Below, piece after piece: positions 20,992-30,762 of a stretch of 39,860 bases of DNA. Origin of the DNA: Tieghemiomyces parasiticus (lineage: Eukaryota; Kickxellomycota; Dimargaritomycetes; Dimargaritales; Dimargaritaceae); the NCBI GenBank assembly GCA_027575765.1, contig JANBPT010000378.1:1-39860 (forward strand). Direction: 5' to 3'. The position numbers and the translations under genes are program-made. Position 1 is the stretch's first letter, and every line of letters begins with the position of its first letter. The notes beneath the pieces were generated by a model, which ran no database searches, had not been told where the DNA came from, and saw only the letters and a list, made by a program, of their open reading frames with translations.

Positions 20992-21470
20992 TGTGTTGAT
21001 ATTAGGCCCAAGTCTAATACCATAACCAAAAGGCTATTCTACTATCACATAATTTGTGGTTCTGAAATAGTAGACTTGGACTTTACCCTGGGATGATATA
21101 ATGTGGTGGTTCCCAATCACCACAACATTATCAGTGTGTAACAAAAAATGAGCTTATGGAATGTAGGAATACTATAGGTTTACTAGGGAATAATGGCACC
21201 ATATGGCACCATGGGACGGAAATATTGAGAAAAAGCTGCCAGGCTTTGTGTTGCATACTTGGGCCTGGCTTTTATATGACTGTGTTAAGGTGATCTACTA
21301 GGCTATTGGTGGAGAGCCTGACTAGGCCTCCATCTCTTACAGACCTCATCCAGATGTTGTCTGGTCCTTTCTTTTACTTTTCCTTTGTTGGAGGTATAGG
21401 TGCAACCTATTACAGCTCCTCAAAGGTACAAGCCATACTTGGCTTCACAAAAATGTAATGTGGGTGTTAA
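20992..21470 (+). repeat. Dispersed repeat family, copy B
   Basis: The copy starts TGTGTTGATATTAGGCCC and matches the reverse complement of copy A (8771-9178) through CTATTACAGCTCCTCAAAG and TTGGCTTCACA near its end. It faces copy C (21509-21637), so the pair forms a 125-bp inverted repeat enclosing about 0.4 kb. It is probably an LTR or a non-autonomous element. Confidence 0.7.
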
Positions 21471-21508
21471 AATGGTATATCAAAAATGATCAGCCAGTAG
21501 CAAGTGTG

Positions 21509-21637
21509 GTGATTGGGAGCCACCACATTAGATTATCCCAGGGTAAAGTCCAAGTCTGCTATTTCAGAACCATAAATTCTGTGGTAGTAGAATAGCCTTT
21601 TGGTTATGGTATTAGACTTGGGCCTAATATTGCCACA
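21509..21637 (-). repeat. Dispersed repeat family, copy C (partial)
   Basis: Only the first ~125 bp of the unit are present, from GTGATTGGGAGCCACCAC to GGGCCTAATATTGCCACA on the + strand, inverted relative to copy B. Confidence 0.7.
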
Positions 21638-21851
21638 ACCACTATGGTTGCAGCTGAGGTACTTACAGTGGACATTATGTCAGGGTACTGGTGCTTAGTT
21701 GTCTCTAGGGCCGATTTTCCCTGCCTTTCTGTCCCAGGGTATCCTTGTGATCATTGTGTGGCCTTATCTCTTCTAGGATAGTGGTCAGTTGGATAATAAA
21801 CTTGGGCATGCTTAGTTTTTTGCAGACCCAGAGGCTGCTGGGGGAGGTGCC

Positions 21852-22343
21852 TCAGTTGGTGCTGAAACTGGTGTAGGGTTCCAGAGAGGACCTTGGTGTA
21901 CCAGTACCCATGAGGTCCAACATAGCATTCATAAGATGGTTGCCCTGGCCAAGGGTGTTATCTGGTAAGACCCTTGAATAAAGTATCTTAGTTAGCCTGT
22001 TGTCACAGTGTTGAGTCCACAGGTGGCCAGGGTAGGTTGCAGTAACGTAGTCTTTAAATCTCTTGAGGACAGCAATGTGCATATAGTGGATGAAAGTGGA
22101 GATGCCTGGGTGCACCAGGGCTGTGTAATCACCCCTTATGATAGTATCTTTGACATTTGGCTGTAAATGGTTTAGGAGACTGTCAACACACTCCTTCTTT
22201 AAGTGCCACATGGAACTGCTCGATTTGCCATCAAACTTGGGGAGCATGTGGCTCATGGCCTTGATGACCCCCAAGGCAATAATCTGGGGGCGGATGGAAA
22301 TGGAGTGGGTTACATTGAATGGCAAACTCAAAGTTGTTACCAT
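21852..22343 (-). CDS. Unidentified 163-aa open frame, perhaps transposon-derived
   Basis: ATG22343 opens an uninterrupted 163-codon frame. I do not recognise the product. The phrase LPKFDGKSSSSMWHLKKE followed by a helical, Leu-rich stretch loosely recalls the start of retroelement gag proteins, but no zinc knuckle or other motif confirms it. It lies just beyond dispersed-repeat copy C, in CpG-poor DNA like the other repeats, unlike the CpG-rich host genes. It may be a relic or chance frame. Confidence 0.25.
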   Translation of the reverse strand: MVTTLSLPFNVTHSISIRPQIIALGVIKAMSHMLPKFDGKSSSSMWHLKKECVDSLLNHLQPNVKDTIIRGDYTALVHPGISTFIHYMHIAVLKRFKDYVTATYPGHLWTQHCDNRLTKILYSRVLPDNTLGQGNHLMNAMLDLMGTGTPRSSLEPYTSFSTN

Positions 22344-23136
22344 TGGTGAGCAAGCGGGCTCGCGTTAAGGGACATGGTGGATAAACTAGTTAACTAGTCA
22401 ATGCCATTAGTTTTGCGATAACCTCACCAGTGATGGGCGGCAGTTAGCGCCCCCTTTATAATAGGGGGGTGTTTTTTTCAAGGGCAGATTAGGGCCCCAT
22501 GTCTACCGCCTCTTTGTTGCCATTGGGGTGGCTAACTTCTTTGCCTTCCCAGTTGGGGGGGGGATTTTCTGCATGAAACCGGAAATCCTCTCCCGTTTGG
22601 GTGTCAGAGCCAGCCGGCGGCTGCAAGCTACCATCCTCCTATTTTTCTACCCCCCCTCTCCTCCCCCCACTCCTTCCCTCTTTCGGCCCTGGGCCAGCCT
22701 CCATAGCACTAGCCCTTCAAAGGACTTTATTGGACCAGCGCACCTTACCTTCCGATAAGTCCGCCTTGATGACCTTGGCGTTGGTCGTCTCCACCAATAT
22801 ATGCTGGCTCCGCAACCGGCACAATGCCAGTGCCGCCTACTATGGAACCCATAACCTGGATGTTTTATTTCCTAACCCTCCCCATACCGCCGGGCCATAC
22901 TATGGTCCTAATTTCTTTTATTATATTATTTTATGTTCTACTCCGACCGGCAACCTATGCCCACCCTGATGGACCCCCATCCTCCCTTTTACAAATAGCA
23001 ATCACTATAACGCGCGTCACATATAAGACGCATTCAATAAACCTCACTCCTCCTCCTCCTTTTCCTCATTATCTGCCCTTGGTTTCTACGTTTCCTTCTC
23101 TCCTCACAACGCCCGCGCCTTGCCCTCCAGCCCACC
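22344..23136. promoter_or_regulatory. Upstream region of the kinesin gene
   Basis: CpG content recovers from about 22,400. ATATAA at 23022-23027, in CACATATAAGACGC, lies 110 bp before the start codon, and the DNA after it is strongly pyrimidine-rich. This fits a TATA-containing fungal promoter and leader. A perfect 14-bp palindrome, ACTAGTTAACTAGT, lies at 22385-22398. Confidence 0.5.
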
Positions 23137-26100
23137 ATGTTGCATCAGGGCTCGGGTTCCGGAAGCGGCGCCTCGGCCATCCCACGAATGCCATCACCGA
23201 CCCGGCGCTCCCACCAGACCGCCACCTTTGGGCCGCACCGGCAATCCACGGTTGGAACCCCCGGCCCGGCAAGTTCCCTTGCGGCCACACTTGCCTCGAC
23301 CCCTGCCGCCGCCGGCGGGGGCCCCACCGAATTACCCGTACAGGTTGCCTTGCGGATACGGCCCCTAAACTCCGCTGAGCTCAACCCCACCGCATCACAC
23401 GGTTCCCTGCCTAACCTACCCCGGGCAGCCTTCAACGCGCGCCAGAACCACGATGTGATGCAGCTATCACCCGACACTTCGGCCGTATCAGTCAATGTCC
23501 CCGGAACGGGCGTGGGCAGTGGGCTCAAGCACTTCACCTTCGACCACGTATTTGGTCAGCAGTCCACCCAGGCCGAGGTGTACGAAAACAGTGTGGTTCC
23601 CCTGCTCGACAAGTTCGTGGACGGGTATAACGTAACCATCCTGGCCTACGGCCAAACGTCCTCGGGTAAGACCTACACCATGGGTACGGGCCTGGGCGAG
23701 GGATACGGACCCCAGCAGCCTGACACCCAAGGTATCATCCCGCGTGCCATCCACACCCTATTCCAGTTCCTTTCTCTCCAGCCGCCGGCCTGGACCACCT
23801 ACCAGGTTAGCGTATCCTACCTGGAACTGTACAATGAGGACCTGATTGACCTCCTGGCTGCCTACGAGGGCGTTGCCCGGCCCCCAATCACGATCCGCGA
23901 AGACCCCCGGGGTCGCATCTACTGGTCGGGCGTGCGCGAGGAGCCCGTCTACTCGGCTGACCAGGTGTTCCGCATCCTAGAGGCCGGCTCACAGATCCGC
24001 CAGACCAACACCACCGACATGAACGAAAAGTCCTCACGGTCACATGCCATCTTCTCGGTGAGCCTGCGGCAGGAACGGTACGACGGGCGGGAGGGGTTGG
24101 GTATTCCCGGGCCACATACCCCCGCTGCAGGATCGCGGACCGACCTCACCGGTGGCGAGCGCGTGGTTATCCATTCCAAGTTCCACTTTGTGGATTTGGC
24201 TGGCTCCGAGCGGCTCAAGCGTACCAATTCGGTAGGCGAACGCGCCCGCGAGGGTATCTCCATCAACGCCGGTCTGCTAGCCTTGGGAAACGTGATCAGC
24301 GCCCTGGGCGACCAGTCTAAACGTGCCACCCACATCCCGTATCGTGACTCCAAGCTGACCCGCCTCCTGCAGGACTCCTTGGGTGGCAACAGCCAGACCC
24401 TCATGATCGCCTGTGTCTCCCCCGCCGAGGCCAACCTGAGCGAGACACTCAATACCCTCAAGTACGCCAACCGCGCCCGCAATATCAAGAACCAGGCTTC
24501 GCTCAACCAAGAGCTGCCCAGCAATGTGGACTACCTCCGCGGTCAAATCACGCGTCTCAAAACTGAACTTGTCGCTGTCAAGGCTGAGTTAAAGCACTAC
24601 CAACAGAATGGCAGCGCGCCCGCTCGGGTGAACAATCGGGTGTCCATGCCAGCCGCCCTGACGCTGGGGACGCCCTCGGGCTCGCCAACTCTAAACTCGG
24701 CGCCACTGGGAACCGACCAGACAGTGACCCTCCTCCGCAAGCAGCTGGAGGCCCTAGAGATTGAGTTTGAGCAGCTGAATGACACCTACACCGACCTTCT
24801 GCTTAAATTTAATACCACCTCCTGCGACCTGGCCCATGCTAAAGAGGAGCTCCACGATAAGACCCGGCAAATTATTGGACTGCAGTCGGACGCCCTGGAC
24901 GCCTCATCCCCAGACAGTAAACTACTGGCCGCCCCTCGGCATTCCCCGACCGCCGGGATCAGTGATACCCCGACCGTGCGCCGCGGATCCCGCATTCCTA
25001 CCCCAGGGGGCCACACCTTCGGTCTGGAGGCCAGCCTGGAACGTCGCGAGGGTAATGACCGGACGTCAGGACTCAATTTCGGCTTGCGGCGCGTCAGCTC
25101 CACGCTGCGCACCCCCACCGCCGCCTCGCGTTCCCGGAAGGCCAGCCACGGCGATCTCACCAGTATGGCCCGCGAGTCCATACACGATGTGTCAACGCTC
25201 ACTGCCGTAGGGGACGTCCGCAGCGAGTCACTAGAACGTGAGAACCAGAACCTTCGTGACCAGTTGGACGCCGTCCGACAGGCCCTCCAGCGTCACCAGG
25301 CTCAGCTGGGGGCTGCCGAAAAGATCCAGGTCACCCACGAGCTCATCATCGCTCAGCTGAAAGGACAATCCGACCGCGCCGCCCAGCTCATGACCCGGGC
25401 CGTGTTCGAGCCTGAACCGGAATGCCCGGCGATCGAGCGTAACGCTACCCGGGATTCTTTCTACTCGGATCCTGGCAGCGACCGGGACCTCAACCTGGGC
25501 GATGTGACCCCGCCCCGTGGGTTGCGGCCGGTTAGCATCGTCGGGCCGCCCGCCGCCCCGGCCCCCGCACCGGCAGAGTTCCACCCAGTCGACGGGGTCG
25601 TTGAGTCAAAGGACTCCGCCGCCGAGGTCGACCACGGCGTCGAGACCGCTCGACACTTCCTCACCACCAACGACTCAGTCCAACTCCTGCTCAGCCAACT
25701 CAACCAGGTCAAGGAAGAGTTGGCCCAGATGCGCACCAAAGACGAGGCCGACCAAGCCCGCGTCGCCGACCTCGAGCGTCAAATAGACACCCCTGTCCGA
25801 GCGGGTGATCCGAGCGATGATGATCAACCTCTGGCTCAAGCCGTCAACCACAAGCCGACCAAGACTTTTGATGAGGAGAGCGAGGACGAGCTCAGTCTTT
25901 GGACCCTGCGTGCGAACACCCGCCGCCTGGAGCGCCAGGCGCGGACCGACGCCGCCACGATTCGGCAACTGACCGACGAGGTAGAGAGACTACGGACGGC
26001 CGCCGACGAGGCTGAATTGACGCTCAGCGAGACACGGCGCAGCGGTGACACGGCCCAGGGACGTCGCCTGGCGGACCTGGAGCGGCAGTACCACCAGGCC

Positions 26101-29100
26101 CAGCAGGCCCACCGTGATGAACATCACACCACGGCAGCCCGCATCAGTGCCTTGGAGGCCGAGCTACGCGAGGCGCGGAGTCGCCTTGCTGAGGCCGAGA
26201 ATGCCCTGGCGGACGAGAGAGAAAGCGCCGCCCATGCCCAGCACACGTGGCGGGCCACCCACGAGGCCGACCTGGTGGATCTCCAGGAGCGGTACATGGA
26301 ACTAGAAATCACCGCCGACGATCTGGACGCCCGACTAGCCGAGAGCGAGACCGTCCGTCAGGAACTCGAGCTGCAGTACGAGGAGAAGGCCAAGGTGGTC
26401 GAAGAGCTCGAGGCCCAGATTGAGACCCTGGTTGGCCAGTTACCCGACCAGGGTTTCAGCGACGGAGCCGGCTCAGGGGCTGATCTCGGGGCTGAGCTTC
26501 GCCAGGCCGACCGCGACAGCGGCGAGGCAGAAACCGGTCTGACGGCTCGCCGTGCCCTGAACAAACCGCCGTCCTCGGCCTTCCAAGATCTACAGGAGAC
26601 CGTGGCTAGATTGCAGCACGAAAACGCTGCGATGGTCGACCGCATGACCGAGGCCGAGCAGCAATTTGCCGCTAAACAATCGGCCCGCGACGCACAAAAC
26701 ATCGAAGAGCAGGGCCAGCTCTCGGCTGACCTGGTGGCCGCCCAGCGGGACCTTGTAGAACTACGCAGCCAATTGGAAGTCCTCCAGGCCCAGTTTGACC
26801 AGGCCGTGCTGGACGCCGAGCAAGCTGAGAGCGCCCGCGCCGCCACCGCCGACCAACTTGCTCGGGCTCGCCGCGAAATGACCGCAGGGGACGCCCGGCT
26901 GCGTGCTGTTACCGATGAGGTTGAGGCCCGCTACGCGACCCGTTTGGCCGAGTTGGCCGATCGCCTGGACATTCAGCGCCGCCACACCGTTGACCTAGCT
27001 GCCACGCATGAGACCCGGCTGGTGGGCCTGACCCAGCGCCTGGACGCATGGTCTGAGCGGTTCCGCACCAACCACGAGCGGCTCCAGGAACACGGTCGGG
27101 AGATAGCCCATCGCCTCAGCGAACACGAGGCCCACGCTGAAGACCTCGCTAGGGACAACGAGGATCTGCACCGCCGCCTCCGCGATCTGGAGGCGCGGGC
27201 GGCTGCGTCCGCCCAGGAATTGGAGGAGCTGCAGAGTGCACTAGCCCGTGAGATGGCCACATCGGGGGCCCGCATTGCGCAGCTGCGCACGGTAGTCACC
27301 AAGTACGAAGCGGCCCTACTGGAGGACAGCGTGAGCGATGGCGTGGCCGGATCCGTTCGGTCAGCCTCTGAAACCGAGACGCGGGTGGACGGTGAGGAGG
27401 CCCGCCGGGCCGAGGCGGCCACTCTGCGCGACTGGCAGCAGCAGCTCATGAGTCACCAGACCACCATTCAGGATCTCACCACCACCCTCACCCGTTTGCA
27501 GGAGGAACAAGCGGACCAGCTCGGCCGCGCCGAGGAGGCCTTTGCTACTGAGCGTGCTCTTCTGGCGGCCCAGTGCACTGAACTGCGCGCTGAACTGGAA
27601 AGTGCACGTTTGATCACGCTGGCTTCGCCAACGCGATCGCCCACCATTAGTGCGGCCGACGCTGCTGCGGAGGCCATCGATGACGACGACGACGATGATG
27701 ATAACGATGAGTTGTTGAGTGCAGACGATGAGCTGGATAACCGGACGTCATCCATCACGGCCGATCGCGATGTTTTGCCCGGCTCGGCCGACCAGTCTGG
27801 TGGTGCCTTTGACGGGAGCCAGAGCGATATTTTCTTTGATGCGGCCTACTCTGCCGAGTCCATGGTGAACCGTTCACTCCTGTTCCCGAACGACGGTGGT
27901 CCTGACCCCGCGGCCTTGTCAACGTCAGCACCTAGTGCCCCGCCGCGTCCGGCCGGTCGTTTCGTGGACCGCGCCGTGTCGCCCGAGTCTGTCACATCGG
28001 AGCCGGTTCCTGCCGATGCTCTGCCTAGCGCCGCTGACTATGCCAGCCTGGCTGAGGACCTGGCCGACGAGCGCCAAATTACGGCCACCCTGCGGACCCG
28101 CGTTGCCGGCCTGGAGGCCGAGAAGTGCACACTGCTTGAAAAGGTTACCAGTCTGGAACAAGACATTATCGGTGTCAATAACCGCCAGGACCTTGTGGCC
28201 CGTCAGTTGGAGGCCGCCATCGACCGCCAGCAGTTTCAGCAGCTGCATCAGCAGCAACTTAACGCTAGCCAGCAGGACGCGGAGACCCCGGCCGATCCCC
28301 ATCCGCCCCAGACGCCCTTCTTTGTCAATTCCTCGTCGTCTTTGTCGCGGTCTCTCTCCATCCTGACCAAGACGCTCAAACCTGGGAGCAGCAATCAGAA
28401 GGTGTCTGCTCGAGATTCTGTCAACTCATACACCGAACCGCCCGCCGTTGTAACCGCCCCCGCTGTCGTCGTAGCCGAACCGTCCCTGACCGCCGAGGAG
28501 CGCGATGAGGTGCGTACCCAACTCGAGGCCCAGCTGCACAGCACCCAGCGCGAGGTGGATGCCCTGCGCCGGGAGGTGACCCAGCTGGAATCCAAGAGCC
28601 GGCAGGCTGCCAAGCAGGCCAGCTCGATGGAGGAGGAGCTTATCAACGTGGCCGACCTCAACGAAAAGCTCGAGGACGAAGTGGCCCAACTCCGGCAGCA
28701 GCTGGCTGAGCAAGGTGGATCACTGCGCACGTCCATCCTGGGCCATCCTAGCACCCATGATTTCGACTCCTCCGACGCTCTGATGCACCCACCAACCGGC
28801 CGTATCCCGCCAACACCGCTGGACATGCCCCACACTGAAACGATGGACGCGGACGCCAATGAAGAAGATGAAGATATCAACGAGGAAGACGCCCTGGTAC
28901 CACCCATGTCACCGGTCGATCCGAACCGGTCTATGTCAGGTCTGTTCCAGTCTTCCTTTGGTCTCGTAGATCGTGCCGCCGGCCTTCACCATCACCATCA
29001 TCGGGGTCCGCAATGCACTGACGCAACGCACGCCCGCCTAGTCCAGGAGGCTCAGGACCTTACCTACCGGATCGACAGTTTGCAGGTCCTGATCGAGGAG

Positions 29101-29883
29101 CAGCAGAGTAAGATTATCCGCCAAGAGGGATCGATTGCCAACGTGGAGATGAAACTGCGAGAGGCAGAGACCAGTCTAGCTCAGCTGCAGGAGGAGAAGG
29201 GCCAGCTCGAGGTCGCTCTGCACGATCAACAGCAGCTCCTGGCCGAGGAGAAACGGCAGCATGCCGCAGTGGGACAGCCCATTGATCTGGATATCGATGG
29301 CATGTCGCGTCACGGTTCTGCCCCTCGCAGCGCTACACTACTCCCGGCGGAGTCCACCATGGTCACTATTGTCGACGAGGCCACGGCCCGCTCGGGTAAG
29401 AAGCCACCATCCCTGAACCTCCCCACAACCTCCGACACGACCTCGCCGTCAGCAGCACTAGCTACCCCAACCTTCCCGGCCCCGCCTACGACCCCCACGG
29501 CCTCGACAGTGCTCATGCGGTACACGGACGTGGAAGTGGGTCAAATGCGTACCCGGGTCGCCCGCCTAGAATCCGACATCCAAGCCAACCTTAACCTTAT
29601 TCACACTCTCGAGACCGCGCTCACCGAAGCCGAACAGGGCCGTGAACACGCCGTCGACGAGCGTGAGGAACTGCGCCACCAAATCCTCACCCATACCAGC
29701 GAAATCAAGACTTACCGTGACCAACTCCACCAGCTCAATCTCCAGCTTGACGAGGCCAAGAACTGGGCCGACCAGGAGAAACGAAAAGTAGAGATGCTTA
29801 AACTAAAGAACCGCGAGCTGGCTGAGGAGGTGGCTGAACTCAAGGCCACCAAGAAGTCGTCTGGCGGGTTCCTATGTTTCTAA
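23137..29883 (+). CDS. Very long kinesin, kinesin-4 (KIF4/KIF21)-like, 2248 aa
   Basis: This is an intronless gene for a microtubule motor. The motor domain spans about residues 67-453, with P-loop GQTSSGKT (172-179), switch I NEKSSRSH (296-303) and switch II DLAGSE (353-358). It ends NTLKYANRARNIKN (~440-453). The segment GISINAGLLALGNVISALGD and the N-terminal motor position point to kinesin-4, a plus-end-directed group. The stalk has long coiled coils at about 690-750, 930-1490 (broken), 1635-1720, 1785-1860, 1960-2040 and 2130-2240, separated by Ser/Pro-rich linkers. An acidic run (1515-1525) and a short His run (~1951) occur. Animal KIF4 and KIF21 are about 1230 and 1670 aa, so this is unusually long. 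It ends KKSSGGFLCF. ATG23137 in CCCACCATG is the natural start. Confidence 0.9.
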   Translation: MLHQGSGSGSGASAIPRMPSPTRRSHQTATFGPHRQSTVGTPGPASSLAATLASTPAAAGGGPTELPVQVALRIRPLNSAELNPTASHGSLPNLPRAAFNARQNHDVMQLSPDTSAVSVNVPGTGVGSGLKHFTFDHVFGQQSTQAEVYENSVVPLLDKFVDGYNVTILAYGQTSSGKTYTMGTGLGEGYGPQQPDTQGIIPRAIHTLFQFLSLQPPAWTTYQVSVSYLELYNEDLIDLLAAYEGVARPPITIREDPRGRIYWSGVREEPVYSADQVFRILEAGSQIRQTNTTDMNEKSSRSHAIFSVSLRQERYDGREGLGIPGPHTPAAGSRTDLTGGERVVIHSKFHFVDLAGSERLKRTNSVGERAREGISINAGLLALGNVISALGDQSKRATHIPYRDSKLTRLLQDSLGGNSQTLMIACVSPAEANLSETLNTLKYANRARNIKNQASLNQELPSNVDYLRGQITRLKTELVAVKAELKHYQQNGSAPARVNNRVSMPAALTLGTPSGSPTLNSAPLGTDQTVTLLRKQLEALEIEFEQLNDTYTDLLLKFNTTSCDLAHAKEELHDKTRQIIGLQSDALDASSPDSKLLAAPRHSPTAGISDTPTVRRGSRIPTPGGHTFGLEASLERREGNDRTSGLNFGLRRVSSTLRTPTAASRSRKASHGDLTSMARESIHDVSTLTAVGDVRSESLERENQNLRDQLDAVRQALQRHQAQLGAAEKIQVTHELIIAQLKGQSDRAAQLMTRAVFEPEPECPAIERNATRDSFYSDPGSDRDLNLGDVTPPRGLRPVSIVGPPAAPAPAPAEFHPVDGVVESKDSAAEVDHGVETARHFLTTNDSVQLLLSQLNQVKEELAQMRTKDEADQARVADLERQIDTPVRAGDPSDDDQPLAQAVNHKPTKTFDEESEDELSLWTLRANTRRLERQARTDAATIRQLTDEVERLRTAADEAELTLSETRRSGDTAQGRRLADLERQYHQAQQAHRDEHHTTAARISALEAELREARSRLAEAENALADERESAAHAQHTWRATHEADLVDLQERYMELEITADDLDARLAESETVRQELELQYEEKAKVVEELEAQIETLVGQLPDQGFSDGAGSGADLGAELRQADRDSGEAETGLTARRALNKPPSSAFQDLQETVARLQHENAAMVDRMTEAEQQFAAKQSARDAQNIEEQGQLSADLVAAQRDLVELRSQLEVLQAQFDQAVLDAEQAESARAATADQLARARREMTAGDARLRAVTDEVEARYATRLAELADRLDIQRRHTVDLAATHETRLVGLTQRLDAWSERFRTNHERLQEHGREIAHRLSEHEAHAEDLARDNEDLHRRLRDLEARAAASAQELEELQSALAREMATSGARIAQLRTVVTKYEAALLEDSVSDGVAGSVRSASETETRVDGEEARRAEAATLRDWQQQLMSHQTTIQDLTTTLTRLQEEQADQLGRAEEAFATERALLAAQCTELRAELESARLITLASPTRSPTISAADAAAEAIDDDDDDDDNDELLSADDELDNRTSSITADRDVLPGSADQSGGAFDGSQSDIFFDAAYSAESMVNRSLLFPNDGGPDPAALSTSAPSAPPRPAGRFVDRAVSPESVTSEPVPADALPSAADYASLAEDLADERQITATLRTRVAGLEAEKCTLLEKVTSLEQDIIGVNNRQDLVARQLEAAIDRQQFQQLHQQQLNASQQDAETPADPHPPQTPFFVNSSSSLSRSLSILTKTLKPGSSNQKVSARDSVNSYTEPPAVVTAPAVVVAEPSLTAEERDEVRTQLEAQLHSTQREVDALRREVTQLESKSRQAAKQASSMEEELINVADLNEKLEDEVAQLRQQLAEQGGSLRTSILGHPSTHDFDSSDALMHPPTGRIPPTPLDMPHTETMDADANEEDEDINEEDALVPPMSPVDPNRSMSGLFQSSFGLVDRAAGLHHHHHRGPQCTDATHARLVQEAQDLTYRIDSLQVLIEEQQSKIIRQEGSIANVEMKLREAETSLAQLQEEKGQLEVALHDQQQLLAEEKRQHAAVGQPIDLDIDGMSRHGSAPRSATLLPAESTMVTIVDEATARSGKKPPSLNLPTTSDTTSPSAALATPTFPAPPTTPTASTVLMRYTDVEVGQMRTRVARLESDIQANLNLIHTLETALTEAEQGREHAVDEREELRHQILTHTSEIKTYRDQLHQLNLQLDEAKNWADQEKRKVEMLKLKNRELAEEVAELKATKKSSGGFLCF

Positions 29884-30762
29884 TATTATCATCGCCATTG
29901 ATATATTACGTTGGGCGACTCATTCTGCCTTATTTACATCACTGGGCCTCCCCCCTCCCTTTTTTTGATTGCATTGCCCACAATTTCTTTTCTTTAAAAA
30001 AAATGTTTTTCTGATGTCTGTGCCCACTATTTATCGATTCAATCTACAATGAAGTTTGTAATTTATCAACGGTATGGAGTCACGGCTCAGGGCGAGTTTA
30101 TCACAGGCATGGGAGTCTTTAGATTATGACGCCAGCCCTTTGTCGAACGGCTGAAAAACTTTCAGTCGCGAAGGGTTACGAGGTGCCCTGTAGGATTAAA
30201 ATCTATTCACTACTTGGGTCAAGGTATCCAACTCGGCCAATACAGTGTCGTCGAAAGGGGGTCTCTAACTTAGCGCGGTCAACCGATGATATGTTTTTAG
30301 TTTGCCGAGTTGGTTGCGGGCGCAAGGCCAGTCGAGAGGCAATGTGCGAAATAGAGGCGGGTGCAGATCGTAATCAAAAGCGAAAATAGAGCGTGGTGGT
30401 GGTAGCGGAGGCTGCGACACGGTATAGGCAGCTGGAAAACATGCGAGATAATGTGTACGTGGGAGAGTGGGAGGAGGGAGTAGAAGGGGAGGGGGTGGGT
30501 AGAAGGAATGTAAGTGTTATACTTGTCGTGATAGAATAGTGGGGATAGCGATATAGGCGCGGAAAAAATAAGGAAGGTAAGGGTGTGCGAAATCCGGGCG
30601 TTTGAATTCACAGCCAAAACAGATGAAAAGTATAAATAACCATCGTTGGGGTGGGTTGCCGTAAAAAAAATAGTGCTAGAATGTACACCAAAGGTGTCTT
30701 CAATATAAGTGTCATGGAGGGATGGGTGGGTGAGGGGAGTAGAGAGGGGACACGACACAGCA
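29884..30762. other. Intergenic region between convergent genes
   Basis: This 0.9-kb stretch holds the 3' flanks of the kinesin (+) and EFR3-like (-) genes. It has homopolymer A and T tracts near 29,960-30,010. I see no gene in it. Confidence 0.5.

Noticed and set aside
8000..22000. One large inverted duplication centred on the retrotransposon (repeat copies A and B plus two 5S genes in mirrored order)
   Set aside because: Spacings differ greatly (about 2.8 kb versus 0.6 kb) and similarity stops at the repeat ends; independently dispersed repeats explain it better.
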